A DNA stretch of 64,000 nucleotides. Source: Alligator mississippiensis (taxonomy: Eukaryota; Chordata; Crocodylia; Alligatoridae). A model generated the notes under the pieces. It did not search any database and had not been told where the DNA came from. It saw nothing but the letters and a program-made list of their open reading frames with translations. Location of the stretch: positions 351,762,203 through 351,826,202 of the forward strand of contig NC_081824.1 of assembly GCF_030867095.1 (NCBI RefSeq), in the 5' to 3' direction. Made by a program: the position numbers and the translations under genes. This document shows, piece after piece, positions 24,501 to 30,177 of the stretch (position 1 is the first letter of the stretch; each line of letters starts with the position of its first letter).

Positions 24501-25121
24501 CTTGGCTCCTAAATGAGTGAGTGAGCAAAGCTGCTTATTTCTCCCCCAAAGGAGAAAATTGCGCTGTGGCAGCGTTTCTCAAGCCATGGGTCACGACTCA
24601 CAAGTGGGTTGCAAATATACATATACGGAAGGGTGGGGAACAAGCTTTAAGACCAGATTCCCCTTTAAAGGAGGGAAGAAACTGTGGGTTTTCCCTTGTC
24701 AGCTGGCAGAGCTCCAGCCTGCCAGGCGGTGCTTGGGGACCGTTGCCTGGGGGTGGGGGGGGGGTGAGGGGCACTGGGTCGGGACTGGCCACGGATGTTT
24801 ACAAGTGGGTCCTGGTACATAAAAGGCTGAGAGCTGCTGCTCTGTGGGACGAGGTCTCCCCTTCAGCACGCCCCGCTTCGCAGCCCCAGATCCGGCCAGC
24901 GGGGCACGGGCTAATAAAACCGGCCCTTCGTGGGGGGCGGCTGGAGCGCGGGGGGAGCCTCCCCCAGCCCAACGGCCCCTCCCCTCGCACCCCCATTGGC
25001 TCCCGGGCGCGGGCATGGAACCCCCAGCAAGGCCCCCCCGGCCGGGAGTGGGGAGAACCCGCCTCTTACCGAGCAGCGCGGCAGCAGCGGCCAGGAGCAC
25101 GGGAGCGCGGGGCCGGGCCAT
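364..25121 (-). CDS. LAMP1: LAMP1, lysosome-associated membrane protein 1 (5' part, exons 1-5)
   Basis: Major glycoprotein of the lysosomal limiting membrane. Coding exons on the minus strand are 25070-25121, 8832-8944, 4799-5015, 4518-4676 and 364-581 (759 nt, 253 codons), all with GT/AG sites and matching phases. Visible in order: a short Ala/Leu-rich signal peptide, the first luminal LAMP domain with four cysteines (in CIVADL, STCGK, RYRC, SEC), many N-glycosylation sequons, a Thr/Pro/Ser hinge that is probably O-glycosylated, and the start of the second LAMP domain (NGTCVLASMGLQLN, YERKD). Human LAMP1 is about 417 aa, so the rest of domain 2, the membrane span and the tail sorting signal lie left of position 1. 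ASMGLQLN and YERKD favour LAMP1 over LAMP2. CUL4A lies upstream in the same orientation, as in human. Confidence 0.95.
731..1470 (-). mobile_element. CR1 LINE fragment, split by a hAT insertion
   Basis: 731-816 and 1153-1470 are the two halves of a CR1-type LINE copy in minus orientation. The first half has the typical run ending CCATCTAGCCCAGTATCC. The second half corresponds to the antisense of the RT C-terminus and the start of the 3' UTR. They were continuous before the hAT element at 817-1152 inserted. It is a 5'-truncated, old copy. Confidence 0.7.
817..1152 (+). mobile_element. hAT-like nonautonomous element, family A copy 1
   Basis: Ends CAGCATTTCTCAACCC and GGTTGGGAACCACTG form imperfect terminal inverted repeats. 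The flanks are CTATACAG (809-816) and CTATAGAG (1153-1160), an 8-bp duplication with one mismatch. It shares with copies at 24570, 40879 and 58035 the core palindrome CTCCTTTAAAGGAG (895-908) and a GC-rich second half. No transposase is encoded. Confidence 0.8.
1471..2111. other. LAMP1 intron 4, no feature seen
   Basis: Intronic sequence with short open frames on both strands but no recognisable protein, repeat or RNA. Nothing to report. Confidence 0.4.
2112..2205. repeat. GT/G-rich microsatellite
   Basis: Interrupted (TG)n followed by G runs: GATGTGTGTGTGTGTGTGGG and further TGTGTGTGGGGGGG. Simple sequence in LAMP1 intron 4. Confidence 0.85.
2647..3277 (+). mobile_element. hAT-like element with perfect 8-bp target duplication
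   Basis: Terminal inverted repeats TAGGGGTGCACCAATAA and TTAATTGGTGCACCTCTA, flanked by CTCATAGT at 2639-2646 and again at 3278-3285. It is 631 bp, GC-rich inside, with no transposase frame. TIR, duplication length and size fit a nonautonomous hAT. Confidence 0.85.
3286..4517. other. LAMP1 intron 4, no feature seen
   Basis: Unique-looking intronic sequence from the hAT element to exon 4. No repeat or conserved motif recognised. Confidence 0.4.
4518..4676 (-). CDS. LAMP1: LAMP1 coding exon 4
   Basis: 159 nt, acceptor TTACAG and donor GTAAGT. The encoded TDIQANLGTRYRC and VNMKNVNVTLSNVTLEAYL match human TDIRADIDKKYRC and VHMNNVTVTLHDATIQAYL, the end of the first luminal domain. It contains one domain cysteine and several N-glycosylation sequons. 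Intron 3, between exons 3 and 4, is only 122 bp. Confidence 0.95.
4799..5015 (-). CDS. LAMP1: LAMP1 coding exon 3
   Basis: 217 nt between a TTTAG acceptor and a GTGAGG donor. It encodes the core of the first LAMP domain, from MANFALPQTATVL through NSTCGKGD, LVIGFGMGQSLSL and YNLSDAAFFP. These align with LPSDATVVL, SSCGK, LVIAFGRGHTLTL and YNLSDTHLFP of human LAMP1. It holds one conserved cysteine and NST and NLS sequons, and ends in phase 1. Confidence 0.95.
5097..5409 (+). mobile_element. Tigger-like (TcMar) nonautonomous element
   Basis: Terminal inverted repeats CAGTAAAATCTCTGTTAACC and the complement of AACAGAGCTTTTACTG, flanked by TA on both sides (5095-5096, 5410-5411), the target duplication of Tc1/mariner elements. 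313 bp, no transposase. An inner inverted repeat follows the left end (ACAAGCCAGCATG / CATGCCGGCTTGT). Confidence 0.75.
6240..7300. mobile_element. GC-rich repeat block with long hairpin, probable hAT remnant
   Basis: G/T-rich left part, then a long inverted repeat, then a right edge whose complement begins GGCAGGGGTAAGCAAAATAC followed by TCTACTGGCTAGATCCGACC, a hAT-like terminus. The left terminus was not found. The many long open frames here on both strands follow from GC content and the hairpin, not from genes. Confidence 0.5.
6449..6848. repeat. long GC-rich inverted repeat (hairpin)
   Basis: Arms about 6449-6601 and 6676-6848 are imperfect reverse complements (for example CAGCCTCTGCTGGGCAG against CTGCCCAGCAGAGGCTG, GCATGGGAGGGAAG against CTTCCCTCCCATGC) around a 75-bp loop. 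In the LAMP1 pre-mRNA it would fold into a long double-stranded stem. Confidence 0.8.
7395..7480 (+). repeat. interspersed repeat fragment (CTGATGAAGAA.. type)
   Basis: CCTGATGAAGAACACCTTGC, AAAAGCTTGTCTAACTTTAT and the following bases resemble the tail unit also seen at 61530-61690. Reptile genomes carry many copies of such units; the element class is not known to me. Confidence 0.5.
7708..7951 (+). mobile_element. hAT-like element (CAGGGGTGCCAAACTC type)
   Basis: Left end CAGGGGTGCCAAACTCACCT and right end whose complement is ATGTCAAGTGTTAGGCTCAT form imperfect TIRs. Inner GGGCTGGATCTGGCC recurs near 55770 and 56260. No clean target duplication was found. Confidence 0.6.
7952..8831. other. 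LAMP1 intron 2, no feature seen
   Basis: No repeat or conserved element recognised between the hAT element and exon 2. Confidence 0.4.
8832..8944 (-). CDS. LAMP1: LAMP1 coding exon 2
   Basis: The acceptor TTAACAG and the donor GTAAGA bound 113 nt. It completes the split Gly codon of exon 1, finishes the signal region (GFLQTS) and starts the mature luminal domain (FEVKESGKICIVADLLVNFS). It contains the first domain cysteine and an NFS sequon, and ends in phase 0 after AHQE. Confidence 0.93.
9100..9800. repeat. unclassified interspersed repeat (AAACTGGTTTAAA-rich)
   Basis: The left part repeats AAACTGGTTTAAA-like words (9151-9165, 9218-9233) with related GCCAGTTT words. The right part has two copies of a CTACAAATCCCAGAG-like unit (9588-9603, 9669-9683). 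This looks like a nonautonomous DNA element in LAMP1 intron 1; the ends are not defined. Confidence 0.4.
9801..14952. other. LAMP1 intron 1, mostly unique sequence
   Basis: Simple tracts only: poly-C at 9979-9989, a long poly-A near 10122-10140, poly-A at 11459-11472. There is an inverted pair GTCCTGCAG / CTGCAGGAC at 10872-10932 and a lone hAT-like end (CCAGTGGTTTTCAACTG) at 12186-12202. No gene or RNA recognised. Confidence 0.4.
15166..15195. repeat. (TG)n microsatellite
   Basis: GGGTGGGTGGGTGTGTGTGT continuing to TGTGTAAG, inside the element at 14953-15794. Confidence 0.9.
15263..15310. repeat. 24-bp perfect tandem duplication
   Basis: The unit beginning GGGGCTCCCACCACTGCATG is repeated twice without a mismatch (15263-15286, 15287-15310), suggesting a recent local duplication inside an old repeat. 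Confidence 0.9.
15803..16056. repeat. large palindromic repeat (head-to-head tail units)
   Basis: The left arm from TAGCTGTGTTAGTCTGAAGT through ACAGAGCACCAGCTTTTGTG is mirrored by a right arm CACAAAAAGCTGGTGCTCTG through TACCCTGCCTTCTGCTATTA. The arms are about 110-120 bp with a loop near 15922-15946. The unit resembles 26975-27066, so two copies may have joined head to head. Confidence 0.75.
16057..16605. other. LAMP1 intron 1, no feature seen
   Basis: Unique intronic sequence between the palindrome and the LTR element. Confidence 0.4.
16606..17419 (+). repeat. left LTR of the Gypsy fossil
   Basis: 814 bp starting TGTAACAGGG and ending CCGCTCACA. The first bases form a 9-bp inverted repeat (GTAACAGGG 16607-16615, CCCTGTTAC 16629-16637). 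A poly(A) signal AATAAA is at 17270-17275. The end is fixed by the direct repeat at 19650-19765. Confidence 0.7.
17465..18240 (+). pseudogene. gag-like region with SCAN-like capsid part (fossil)
   Basis: The encoded residues include the SCAN hallmark VLEQFLT followed by a WVR motif and an EEAL.L.EDY-like end, the helix pattern shared by vertebrate SCAN domains and the capsid C-terminus of Gmr1-like Gypsy elements. An upstream region (YLEAFERTA.A) resembles the gag N-terminal part. It is a relic within the LTR element and not a host SCAN-zinc-finger gene: no KRAB or zinc finger follows. Confidence 0.7.
18400..18696 (+). pseudogene. retroelement protease-like part (fossil)
   Basis: Contains the aspartic-protease signature VADTGCSQS and a downstream hydrophobic stretch ending LLGVD, typical of retropepsins of the Gypsy group. 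It sits between the gag-like and integrase-like parts. Confidence 0.65.
18982..19620 (+). pseudogene. retroelement integrase-like part (fossil)
   Basis: Shows a zinc-binding region (GGHLGRDKT ... FCAECPQCQ) and a catalytic core with Asp in ALDVVWPF, Asp in LTDQGKKF and Glu in SLVEHFNRTL. The latter order and the ITDYATHFPEA-like stretch identify a Gypsy-type integrase. It follows the protease part directly. Confidence 0.8.
19766..22132. other. LAMP1 intron 1, no feature seen
   Basis: Unique intronic sequence. A minus-strand open frame at 20940-21161 has a hydrophobic stretch but no support as an exon. Confidence 0.4.
22133..22525 (-). mobile_element. CR1 LINE 3' fragment
   Basis: Starts CATAAGAATATATAGGAACT and continues with the ..CTGGTCAGAC..GGTCCATCTTGCC run and the antisense of the RT C-terminus, as in the copy at 731-1470. 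Minus orientation, truncated, old. Confidence 0.65.
22868..23000. mobile_element. hAT-like remnant (family B)
   Basis: The end CAGCATTTTCAATCTTTTTA and following TAGATTCAAGGCCC are the complement of the right end of the copy at 28118-28399. Only one terminus is clear. Confidence 0.45.
23030..23290. repeat. fold-back repeat (CTGCGCAGT-rich)
   Basis: Many CTGTGCAGT/CTGCGCAGT words and a perfect inverted pair CATTTAGTACT / AGTACTAAATG (23197-23228). It ends GTGTAGATGTGGCC, an edge similar to the fold-back elements at 32996 and 38275. Class unknown. Confidence 0.5.
23339..23462 (-). mobile_element. CR1 LINE 3' end
   Basis: TTCATAGTTCGTAGGGTCGG, then GGAAGGGACC and TCTGACCCCCTGCCATGGGC, then GGGGTCAAATGACCCC: the terminal CR1 3' UTR in minus orientation, like 34309-34420. 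Confidence 0.75.
23785..24026. mobile_element. palindromic hAT-like fold-back element, copy 1
   Basis: Nearly fully self-complementary: CAGGGATCCTGGTTTTCTCT at the left, AGAGAAAGCCAGGATCCCTG at the right. Flanked by perfect 8-bp duplications CTCATTAA (23777-23784, 24027-24034). A related copy lies at 25704-25935 on the other side of LAMP1 exon 1. Confidence 0.85.
24570..24839 (+). mobile_element. hAT-like nonautonomous element, family A copy 2
   Basis: Ends CAGCGTTTCTCAAGCC and GGCTGAGAGCTGCTG, flanks CGCTGTGG (24562-24569) and CTCTGTGG (24840-24847), 8 bp with one mismatch. Carries the CCTTTAAAGGAG core. It lies only about 230 bp into LAMP1 intron 1 at the CpG-island edge. Confidence 0.8.
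25070..25121 (-). CDS. LAMP1: LAMP1 coding exon 1 (signal peptide)
   Basis: The ATG at 25121-25119 opens MARPRAPVLLAAAAALL and the exon ends one base into the next codon before a GTAAG donor (69-65 of 25 kb). The start is chosen because it is the only ATG in frame with a hydrophobic signal peptide, it lies inside the CpG island, and human exon 1 likewise encodes the signal peptide. The next intron is about 16.1 kb. Confidence 0.93.
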
Positions 25122-25212
25122 GACGCAGGGAACAGAGCGCAGGAAGCAGTCGAGCAGAACAGAAAGCCCACCCACCCCCCGCCTCTGGAAGCCGGGCCGG
25201 TCATATGATCGC

Positions 25213-25220
25213 TGACGTCA
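25213..25220. promoter_or_regulatory. CRE-like site (CREB/ATF)
   Basis: TGACGTCA, the full palindromic cAMP-response element, 16 bp from the CLEAR box and 92 to 99 bp upstream of the LAMP1 ATG. Its position in the proximal CpG island supports a functional CREB/ATF site. Use in vivo is inferred. Confidence 0.6.
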
Positions 25221-25235
25221 CCGCTCCGCGCCATC

Positions 25236-25245
25236 GTCACGTGAC
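25236..25245. promoter_or_regulatory. CLEAR box (TFEB/TFE3/MITF site) of LAMP1
   Basis: GTCACGTGAC, a perfect palindrome and an exact match to the CLEAR consensus bound by TFEB-family bHLH factors. It lies 115 to 124 bp upstream of the LAMP1 ATG. LAMP1 is an established member of the CLEAR lysosomal gene network, so function is likely; binding here is inferred. Confidence 0.8.
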
Positions 25246-25258
25246 CCGCCCCCTTCTT

Positions 25259-25263
25259 ATTGG
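25259..25263 (-). promoter_or_regulatory. CCAAT box (NF-Y)
   Basis: ATTGG on the plus strand, so CCAAT in the direction of LAMP1, about 140 bp upstream of the ATG and next to the GC box at 25245-25253. The spacing is typical of NF-Y/Sp1-driven TATA-less promoters. Confidence 0.5.
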
Positions 25264-25703
25264 AAGGGGGGACCATTAAGGAGGCAATAGCGCGAGAGTG
25301 GCGCTGTTTCTCACAGTAGCCCCGCACTAGGGATTAACGCAAACCTTGGGAAGACGGGTTAGAGCTCCCCGAGCGAGGTACCCCAAAGCCGGTAGCACCA
25401 GCGCTCCCATCGCTCCTGAGCGTGCGCACATGCCGCCTCTCATTGGCCGCCGCAGGGTTCGAGCGACCAATCAGAGCTGCCCTTGGGAGCCTTTAACCCC
25501 GCCTCCCCCTCCCTCCTTCTCAGGTGGGACTGAAGGGGAGGACAGACCCTCCGGTTCGGGGTGGCCCCGCCCCCTGTGCGTCACGGCCGGCGGAGGGGGG
25601 AGCGCGCGGCCTTCGACATCGGGAAACATGGCAACGCGCTCGGCAACTTTGTGGCGTCACAGAGCAGGGAAGGAAGTCATGGTACCTTGTTAGCGCAATG
25701 AGC

Positions 25704-25935
25704 CGGGATCCTCGTTTTCTCCGATTAAAAAAAAAAAATTCCCATTTTTCGGATATAAAAAAGTAACCCAACATGCACATTTTTCCATGATTATAATGAA
25801 ATACCACTGGAATATATATGTATATACTTATTTATTAGTGGCATTTAATTTCAATTATGGAAAAATGTGGATGTTGAGTTATTTTTTATATCTAAAAAAT
25901 GGTAACTTTTATCAGAGAAATCTAGGATCCCTGAT
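25704..25935. mobile_element. palindromic hAT-like fold-back element, copy 2
   Basis: CGGGATCCTCGTTTTCTCCG at the left is mirrored by AGAGAAATCTAGGATCCCTG at the right; inner words (AAGTAACCCAACATGCACAT, ATGGAAAAATGTGGATG) match copy 1. Target duplications are not clear. It starts about 580 bp upstream of the LAMP1 ATG. Confidence 0.75.
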
Positions 25936-28110
25936 GATGTTTGCAAGGCAGTGGCTGGGGAGCCACTGCCTGGGTCTGCAGCCTGCCATGACCTGTGTTC
26001 AGTGTGATGTTCTCCGCGGTGCCTGCCCAGGTGACTAGATCAAGTCGCTATGGAGAATTTTGGACTTTACTTGTAGGGCTCTTTTGGGCCATGTCACCAC
26101 TTGTTGCTTGTTACCTGATGCTAAGGGCATAGTGCAATGATCGACCCGGGTGCTGCAGCATCCCAGGTTGCTGAGATCCATTCAAAGGTGTTGTGGAGCG
26201 GCCCTTCTCCCCCATCCTAGCACTGCTACATGTGGGTTCATCCTGTGGCTCAGGTTTGCACAGGTTTCACAAAGGAACCCATTGCATTAAGAAGGTTCTG
26301 TCCTGCTGGGATTGAGTTGTCTGCAGCAGACAAATTCTTATTTTTCCATAGTAAAAAACCCCATACAAAAATCAAACAAACAAGGGAAAACTAGGAGCTG
26401 GGTTTCTCTGAGCTAGGCCTTGAGTCTAAAAAGGCCGAGAACCACTGGGTTTAGCATCTGTCCAAAGCCAGTGGCTGGGAGTAGGGAATAAGTGAGAAAA
26501 GGAGAAGAATGTGTGGATCAACTCATGAACATTATGGAAAAGGTCTACCTGGTCAACATAAGGGAAATACTCATAAGACTATAAACTGGCTATACATTTC
26601 TGCAGGGAGCTGAATTTTGGACACTTAATAGAGACTGGCTTTTGCACAGCAGGGGTTAAGGACAGGCATGGGGAGGCAGCAGCATTCAGCTACAAGACTG
26701 GCCAAGGTCAAAGACAAGGCACAAGCTAGCTGCCTGCCTACAGTCAGACCCTGAGGAAGGGGCTGAGCTAGATTGCAGGGTATTGCATTCAGCAATTTTG
26801 TGTTTCACTTGCATTTTCTCATGCTTGGTCTTTCATATAAAAAACAATGGCATGCTCAGAAACTCTGTGTAAAGTCTATCTGCCATGCCTGCTCTGGAAA
26901 CAGATTGCAAACTAGAAAGCTCATAACCTTTGCTGTGGCTCTCAGAAAGGCAATGCTTCAGCCCTAGCGAGTCCCTTCACTGCATCTGATGAAGCTTGCA
27001 AGTCCTCTGCTTACCAAAGCTTATACTATGAGTCTATAAAGGTGCAAATCTACCCTGCCTTTTGCCTGAGCTCTAGCAACTGAAGTCAGTACTAGAACTA
27101 AGTATAGGTAGGCTTCAGCTCTCAGGTGTTGTCAATGCTAGGGCATGGATCAGCATCTATGATGGCAGCTACAGACTCTTAAGATGGGGCAGTGCCTTGG
27201 CTCCACTCAGATTCTTAAGTCTTAAGACGCTCAGGACATCCATTAACTAAATTCCCCGGTACCAAATTGCAAAGTGATTGAGATGATGTAATTGTCCCAA
27301 CTGTTACAAATGTAACTCATTTTACATAGACCAGGGTTTTTAAACACAAGTGGGTTGCAAATATATATATGCAACATATATATATGTTCCATCCAGCTCA
27401 CTGGGCTACTAGCATTTGGGGGGCAGGGGTAGAGGTTGTGGCCTCCACAGAATTTGGGGTCACTAGGCATCAGTGGCACTGGGGGTAGAACAAGGGCTGT
27501 GTAGATACAGCTCTTGCTCACCCTGCTGCTGGGCCCTGCTACTACCACCTGGACCTCTGCCACCACTGCCCATAGAACTACACCAGAGCTCCCAGACATG
27601 CCACAGCTACTGCTGGCCCCTTGGATCTAGCTCAGGAGGAGCCCGGAGGTCCAGATCCAGAGTTTGATACTCCTATCATAGATCAAATGACAATGGTTTT
27701 GGTCACCAATGACATGGTTGAAAGTGTAGCTGAAAAATTGCTTACTCATTTGTTCAGCATGCAAACAGTCTAGCAAAAAGTAGAATTCATAAATCTTAAT
27801 TTCTTTATTACTGTACCAGTGAGAGTAACTTGACTAACAAATTCCAGTCCACTGGTATGTTTTTCTAATTACACAGATGAGAATTACCTGTTGATTACAT
27901 CGCTTCCTCAGGCAGACATAATTCACTGGCTGATGAAAATGTTTCTAGAGAATACTGTCAGTTTTTGTAAACTACTGTTTTTGTTCATCAAAACACTAGT
28001 TAAGAGTTTCATTTGTTGGAGTGAATGAGTGAGGGGAAGGAGAAGTAGTAGTGATATGCACCATTGTTTAACATGTATCACTGGACTTCTGTTTGTTACT
28101 GCCAACTCCT
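25936..28110. other. CUL4A-LAMP1 intergenic region, repeat remnants
   Basis: Holds a hAT remnant near 26300-26455 (right end AAAAAGGCCGAGAACCACTG), a tail-type repeat at 26975-27066, and a composite at 27330-27680. The composite has a family A left end, an ATATAT tract and a hAT-like right end whose complement begins TAGGAGTATCAAACTCTGGA. No gene recognised. Confidence 0.45.
26975..27066 (+). repeat. interspersed tail-type repeat
   Basis: TGCATCTGATGAAGCTTGCA followed by CCAAAGCTTATACTATGAGT and CTACCCTGCCTTTTGCC, the same unit as the arms of the palindrome at 15803-16056. Confidence 0.6.
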
Positions 28111-28117
28111 TAGTCTA

Positions 28118-28399
28118 ATGATTCTCAGCTGTGGTGTTGCAAGATCCTTTGAACATTGACAAACAGTATTATCTCTGTTAGGTGTGCAAACATGTATGCA
28201 GGATTCCCAGGACAAACCCAGAGATTTCTAACAGAAATCCATAGTGTCAAAAACATTCTGACCTGTTGTGGTCTTCCTGAGTTCTTTGCAACAGAAGGAT
28301 TTACTCTTATTTTCTGTAGTAAAAAAAAAACAAGTGAAAGCTAAGAATACGCATTTTCTGAGGCATGTCTCAAGTCCAAAAAGATTGAGAAGCATTGCT
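28118..28399. mobile_element. hAT-like element (family B)
   Basis: Ends TAATGATTCTCAGCTGTGGT and AAAAAGATTGAGAAGCATTG form imperfect TIRs. The interior (GTTGTGGTCTTCCTGAGTTC) recurs in reverse near 22960-23000. No clean 8-bp duplication. Lies just past the inferred CUL4A 3' end. Confidence 0.55.
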
Positions 28400-28619
28400 T
28401 TAATTTGAAGAATCTTCTGCTTCATTAGCCTTATTATATATACCTTTTTCTTTCTTTCTTTTTACTTTTAATATTTTTGCAGATGGACTGGATGGATGTG
28501 ATATGAACAGAAAATAGATCAATCAGTCAGCAAACCTGCCTTTAAACTAACACTAAACTGCAGATTGAAAAATTGATTTAAGTGCCACAGTCGCATTGTG
28601 GCCAAGAAATTCATATTTA

Positions 28620-30081
28620 ATATGCAACAAAAATGTTTTATTTGAATTAACGGAAGATTCAAATATTAAAACAAGTCTACATTAAATTACAATGTTAAAT
28701 AACTTTTAAATACATTTATTATACTAAAGATATGTGAGGTTTATCTTCTAACCATAGCGGAAAGGGAACAAAAATAATTCAAAGAATGCAATACAATGAA
28801 TGATAGTAGATGAGAGGAGGAGGACTTTAACAAAGAAACTCAAGAGATATCTGTGTTTAACAATGTATTCTTAAGGGATAGTGATCTTTTAATTTATGCA
28901 CAAAATTACATTACATAAATTTAGTAAGGTACTTTTCAAGAAAATATTGCTTAGTTTAAATTCTCATTATACCATGATCAAAACTCCTTTGGTAGTTTTT
29001 AATTAGAATCAAACACACCATTACGCAACTCCTGTAAAATAAACAGAGGCTTGTAAATATTACCACAAAAAGTATCTTCCTTATAGTTACAATCATCTAA
29101 CAGAGCTACAAGTCTTTCATTCTTCAATTCAAATCAACTTACATATATACAATATGTAACAAGGTACTCACAAAATCCTTAATCTCTCAAGACAAAAAGC
29201 TATGCTTTCACAACTTCAAGACTAAAAGTCTTTAAGAAAACTTTTTTCTTTTTAGTGTAGAGCACACTGTACAGTAATTACACTGTATGCGACTCTAAAG
29301 GCAAAACTAGGTTTTACTGCAGTTTTACATAAACAGTGATAAAAAATTGTTGTCCAAAAGCAAGATAGGATCTGTTGGATTCAATCTTCATTACCCCCAA
29401 AAGCAGGATCCCCCCACCCCCCAACCAAATATCTTAGCTAAATTATCATACAGTTCTCTACAGACATTAACACAGTTGTCCCCTTGGCACTTCAAAGATC
29501 TCACTTCAAAATCTGATTTATCCAAACCAGAGAGAAGTTTAGAATTATTTGAAAGAAAATTAAAATGTGAAGATACTAGTATTCATGGTGCAAAATTTCA
29601 GAAATGTAGTGTATTTCAACAACACTGTTTGTTTGTACATAAGTATTCATGAATTAAGGGTTTTTAAAAAGATACCCAAACAATCCTTGTAGCTAAAGAA
29701 TGCAGCATTAAGGGTCTGTATGAATGTGCAGTGAATAAACCTGACTTGTATCTCAGAGAAAGTTACACAGAAAAATGTTATCTTCCCATCCAACTTCAAA
29801 GATATTTTTAAACAAAATAGTAGAAACGCATTTGGAAGAACCCAAAATAACAAAAGGCATAACTAAAAGAAATAAAAATGTGCCATTTAAAATCACTAAG
29901 GAGAGTCTTGACAAGGTTGATCCAATTACCATCTCCTTTGCTTCTCTTCCACAGCAGTGCATGCAGCTAGTTGAATAATATGTATCAACCAGATATCTGC
30001 TAAAAGTAGAGTCTGGAAACAGCATAGTTATTCATTGTCCTGAAGATATATTTGTGTATTTAAAAAGGGATTCTCTCTTCA
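28620..30081 (-). promoter_or_regulatory. CUL4A: CUL4A 3' UTR (extent inferred)
   Basis: AT-rich sequence after the CUL4A stop, without recognised transposons. The first AATAAA motifs in the transcript direction are at 28720-28715 and 28642-28637. The UTR is therefore placed at about 1.35 to 1.46 kb. The end point is an inference from these motifs only. Confidence 0.5.
28715..28720 (-). terminator. candidate CUL4A poly(A) signal
   Basis: AATAAA on the minus strand, 1.36 kb after the CUL4A stop; a second AATAAA lies at 28642-28637. Either could direct cleavage 10 to 30 nt further left. No other AATAAA was seen in the UTR before these. Confidence 0.45.
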
Positions 30082-30177
30082 TTATGCAACATAGTGATAC
30101 TGATTGGGGTTGTCTTTGTCTCTCTCCATATAGTCTCTATCTATGAGAGATTCAATCCTCTTTTTCAAGTCTCCAGG
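30082..30177 (-). CDS. CUL4A: CUL4A last coding exon
   Basis: Acceptor TTGTAG, then [31 protein letters not shown] and the stop TAA at 30084-30082. It is the winged-helix B end of the cullin and is identical to human CUL4A. The 3' UTR follows to lower coordinates. Confidence 0.96.
   Translation of the reverse strand, partial: PGDLKKRIESLIDRDYMERDKDNPNQYHYVA

Larger units (their letters stand above)
24840..25680 (-). promoter_or_regulatory. LAMP1: CpG-island promoter of LAMP1
   Basis: GC- and CpG-rich block around LAMP1 exon 1, in sharp contrast to the AT-rich surroundings. It carries a GC box (CCCGCCCCC, 25245-25253), a CLEAR box, a CRE and several CCAAT/ATTGG motifs (25259-25263, 25442-25446, 25468-25472), and no clear TATA box. 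The start site is inferred to lie between about 25130 and 25230. The island extends some 550 bp upstream of the ATG, so divergent transcription to the right is possible, but no plus-strand gene is recognised. Confidence 0.8.

Noticed and set aside
24521-25327. Long open frames over the LAMP1 promoter (up to 200 aa plus strand)
   Set aside because: Explained by CpG-island composition and the hAT element; low complexity, no homology.
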